Source of the DNA: Aquificota bacterium
GTDB lineage: Bacteria; Thermosulfidibacterota; Thermosulfidibacteria; Thermosulfidibacterales; B14-G1
Direction: 5' to 3'
Length of the DNA: 5,090 nt
Assembly (NCBI GenBank): GCA_003648675.1
Contig: QMPS01000079.1
Span: 1 to 5,090 of the forward strand
Both the position numbers and the translations under genes were made by a program. The notes under the pieces are model-generated. The model was not told where the DNA came from and made no database searches. It saw nothing but the letters and a program-made list of their open reading frames with translations. This document shows positions 3,926 to 5,090 of this stretch, in pieces; position 1 is the first letter of the stretch, and the number at the start of each line of letters is the position of its first letter.

Positions 3926-4915
3926 TTATTCACTCACCAGAGTCCCATAGATCCACCCGATCCTGCCATCGGGCAGAGTGACCTGGTACCAACTACCCTG
4001 CCTACCCATAGCCTTCAAGGTAGTGCCCACCATCACCTTGGCGATGATGGAATGGGTGGTCCCGGGACCCGATCTCACATTGGCCGTCTTCACCACGTGC
4101 ATCACTTTCACCTGGGGAAAGCTCACATAACCAGCAGCAGGGCCAGAGACAGAAGGAGCAGGAGCACCCACAGGCTGGACCGTATCACCGTAACGGTAAT
4201 AGCTCTGAGGCACCATCTGGGCAATGGCATTAATGGCGTTCTGGAGCATAACCCGGATAGCCTTCTCCATGGGTGTATTTTTATAAGCGCCCAAAGCACC
4301 ACCCAGATAGACATGCCTGCTCACCCTAGCACCGAGGCCACCACCAATTCCCCAGCTGGTGGCCTTCCCCTCCACAGTGGTGGCATTGATGACCCTGCCC
4401 GTTCTCACATCCACCAAGCGGAGGTCCGCTGCGATATAGGCGTTCTTCATCTTGGCTCCTACGCCCCCCAGCACAGTGCCAAAGAGACCACCAACGGCTC
4501 CGCCACCCCCGGTGTAATTGGGCTCAAAGGCGGTAATAGCCCCTACCACTAGAACATCGGCGGATTCTATGTGCCCCTTCTGGGCTGCCTGGCGCCGGTT
4601 TACATACTCGGACTGAGCCAACTCCAGCTCCTTCTTGATTTCCTCAAACCCTTCACCCCTCTCTAAAACAATAAATCGTCCCGTGCGAAAGAGAGCTGTG
4701 GCAAGCATGTCCGCCAAACCGTCCCCAATCTGACCCCCACACTGGGCCGCCTTACATTTGAAGCTGGCCACCGCGATTCTAGCCTTGGGTCCCTGATAGG
4801 TGAGAACCTCTTGAACAGTAGGTCCCCCCGTCTGAACATTCGTTGTAGTCTCAGTACAAGCCGAAATCAGGAGTGCTGCCACTGCCAGCAAAAGGACTTT
4901 GCTAACTCTGCCCAT
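3926..4915 (-). CDS. CsgG-domain lipoprotein with C-terminal SH3 domain
   Basis: Started at 4915, this 329-residue protein has a lipoprotein signal: GRVSK, a hydrophobic stretch, and lipobox LISAC with Cys20 as the lipidated residue. Residues about 44-235 resemble the CsgG/curli-assembly family, with RIAVASF, IGDGLADMLATALFRTGRFIVLER (62-85), SADVLVVGAITAFEPNY (118-134), a glycine-rich loop (135-153) and YIAADLRLVDVRTGRVI (159-175). A Pro/Ala linker (246-262) leads to a bacterial SH3 domain (about 272-329) with TANVRSGPGTTHSIIAKV and a closing DGRIGWIYGTLV. CsgG forms the curli secretion pore in E. coli, but many homologues occur without curli genes, and none are seen here. SH3 domains of this type often bind cell-wall material, so an envelope-anchored role is likely. 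The 4915 start is preferred because AAGGAGG (4928-4922) lies 6 nt upstream; a start at 4951 would add 12 residues. Cys54 and Cys59 could pair. Confidence 0.88.
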   Translation of the reverse strand: MGRVSKVLLLAVAALLISACTETTTNVQTGGPTVQEVLTYQGPKARIAVASFKCKAAQCGGQIGDGLADMLATALFRTGRFIVLERGEGFEEIKKELELAQSEYVNRRQAAQKGHIESADVLVVGAITAFEPNYTGGGGAVGGLFGTVLGGVGAKMKNAYIAADLRLVDVRTGRVINATTVEGKATSWGIGGGLGARVSRHVYLGGALGAYKNTPMEKAIRVMLQNAINAIAQMVPQSYYRYGDTVQPVGAPAPSVSGPAAGYVSFPQVKVMHVVKTANVRSGPGTTHSIIAKVMVGTTLKAMGRQGSWYQVTLPDGRIGWIYGTLVSE

Positions 4916-4966
4916 TCCCATCCTCCTTGCAAAGAGTGATTTTATCTCCATTGTTTCCTAAAGAAG

Positions 4967-4993
4967 ATTACACTAGAATCGGCTCTAAAACAA
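4967..4993 (-). promoter_or_regulatory. Possible promoter of the CsgG-SH3 gene
   Basis: TGTAAT (4972-4967) is a 5/6 match to the -10 consensus, about 50 nt upstream of the chosen start codon. The best upstream partner, TTGTTT (4993-4988), matches the -35 in only three bases at a short 15-nt spacing. This is a weak call. Confidence 0.22.
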
Positions 4994-5090
4994 GATGGAG
5001 GTTGAAACCCGTGCTCATAGAGACACCCTTATACCTGACCCCTCAATGTGTAGCATTAGGTTCTAAGTACTTCCCCATATTCTGGCTGGC

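Noticed and set aside
3731..4552. 273-codon plus-strand frame
   Set aside because: It begins inside the antisense of tRNA-Sec and runs antisense through the CsgG-SH3 gene; its His/Ser/Pro-rich composition is typical of a shadow frame.
1111..5048. Shared string TGACCCC(C)TCAATG near 1109-1122 and near 5036-5048
   Set aside because: Twelve to thirteen bases with one indel, and no extended similarity around them; GGTGTCTC also occurs near both sites but in inconsistent orientation. This is too little to call a repeat pair or IS ends.
5043..5090. Possible C-terminal tail of a leftward gene entering from the right edge (frame reading ASQNMGKYLEPNATH then TGA)
   Set aside because: Only 15 codons, and another minus frame gives an equally plausible tail (QPEYGEVLRT); neither can be supported.

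Overview
The window looks like chromosomal DNA from a diderm, selenocysteine-using bacterium. The support is a lipoprotein with a CsgG-type outer-membrane-associated domain, a periplasmic export signal on a second protein, consensus-like sigma-70 promoters, Shine-Dalgarno sites and a bacterial-type tRNA-Sec. Codon use rich in AGG/AGA, ATA and CCC would suit a thermophilic Desulfobacterota- or Nitrospirota-like lineage, but that placement is a guess and no marker gene settles it.

Left third (1-1186): the first 10 codons of an unidentified leftward gene lie at the left edge, behind a TTGACA promoter whose -35/-10 spacer is filled by a palindrome. Rightward follows an exported staphylococcal-nuclease-fold protein in which several expected active-site residues are replaced. 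A gene-poor stretch (870-1186) holds short palindromes and at most one 41-codon ORF.

Middle (1187-3237): a complete AAA_14/DUF4143 ATPase begins just after a perfect 15-bp inverted repeat that carries a TTGACA box on each strand. Convergent to it is a wrecked locus: the N-lobe of a Ser/Thr protein kinase is cut by the end of an IS21-family element. Only that end (three 23-bp-period direct repeats, two inverted copies and a central hairpin) and about 34 codons of istA remain. The kinase C-lobe, the rest of istA and istB are missing.

Right third (3238-5090): a 480-bp stretch without a convincing gene separates the kinase remnant from a leftward tRNA-Sec (selC) with its own promoter. A strong intrinsic terminator isolates it from an upstream leftward gene for a CsgG-domain lipoprotein with a C-terminal SH3 domain.

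The genes do not form one pathway. Each appears to be its own transcription unit, and the region 870-3700 looks like a site of repeated insertion and decay between stable housekeeping-type loci. I did not find a convincing new multi-gene system. The most worthwhile leads are the palindromic promoter of the ATPase, the degenerate nuclease and the IS21-kinase junction.
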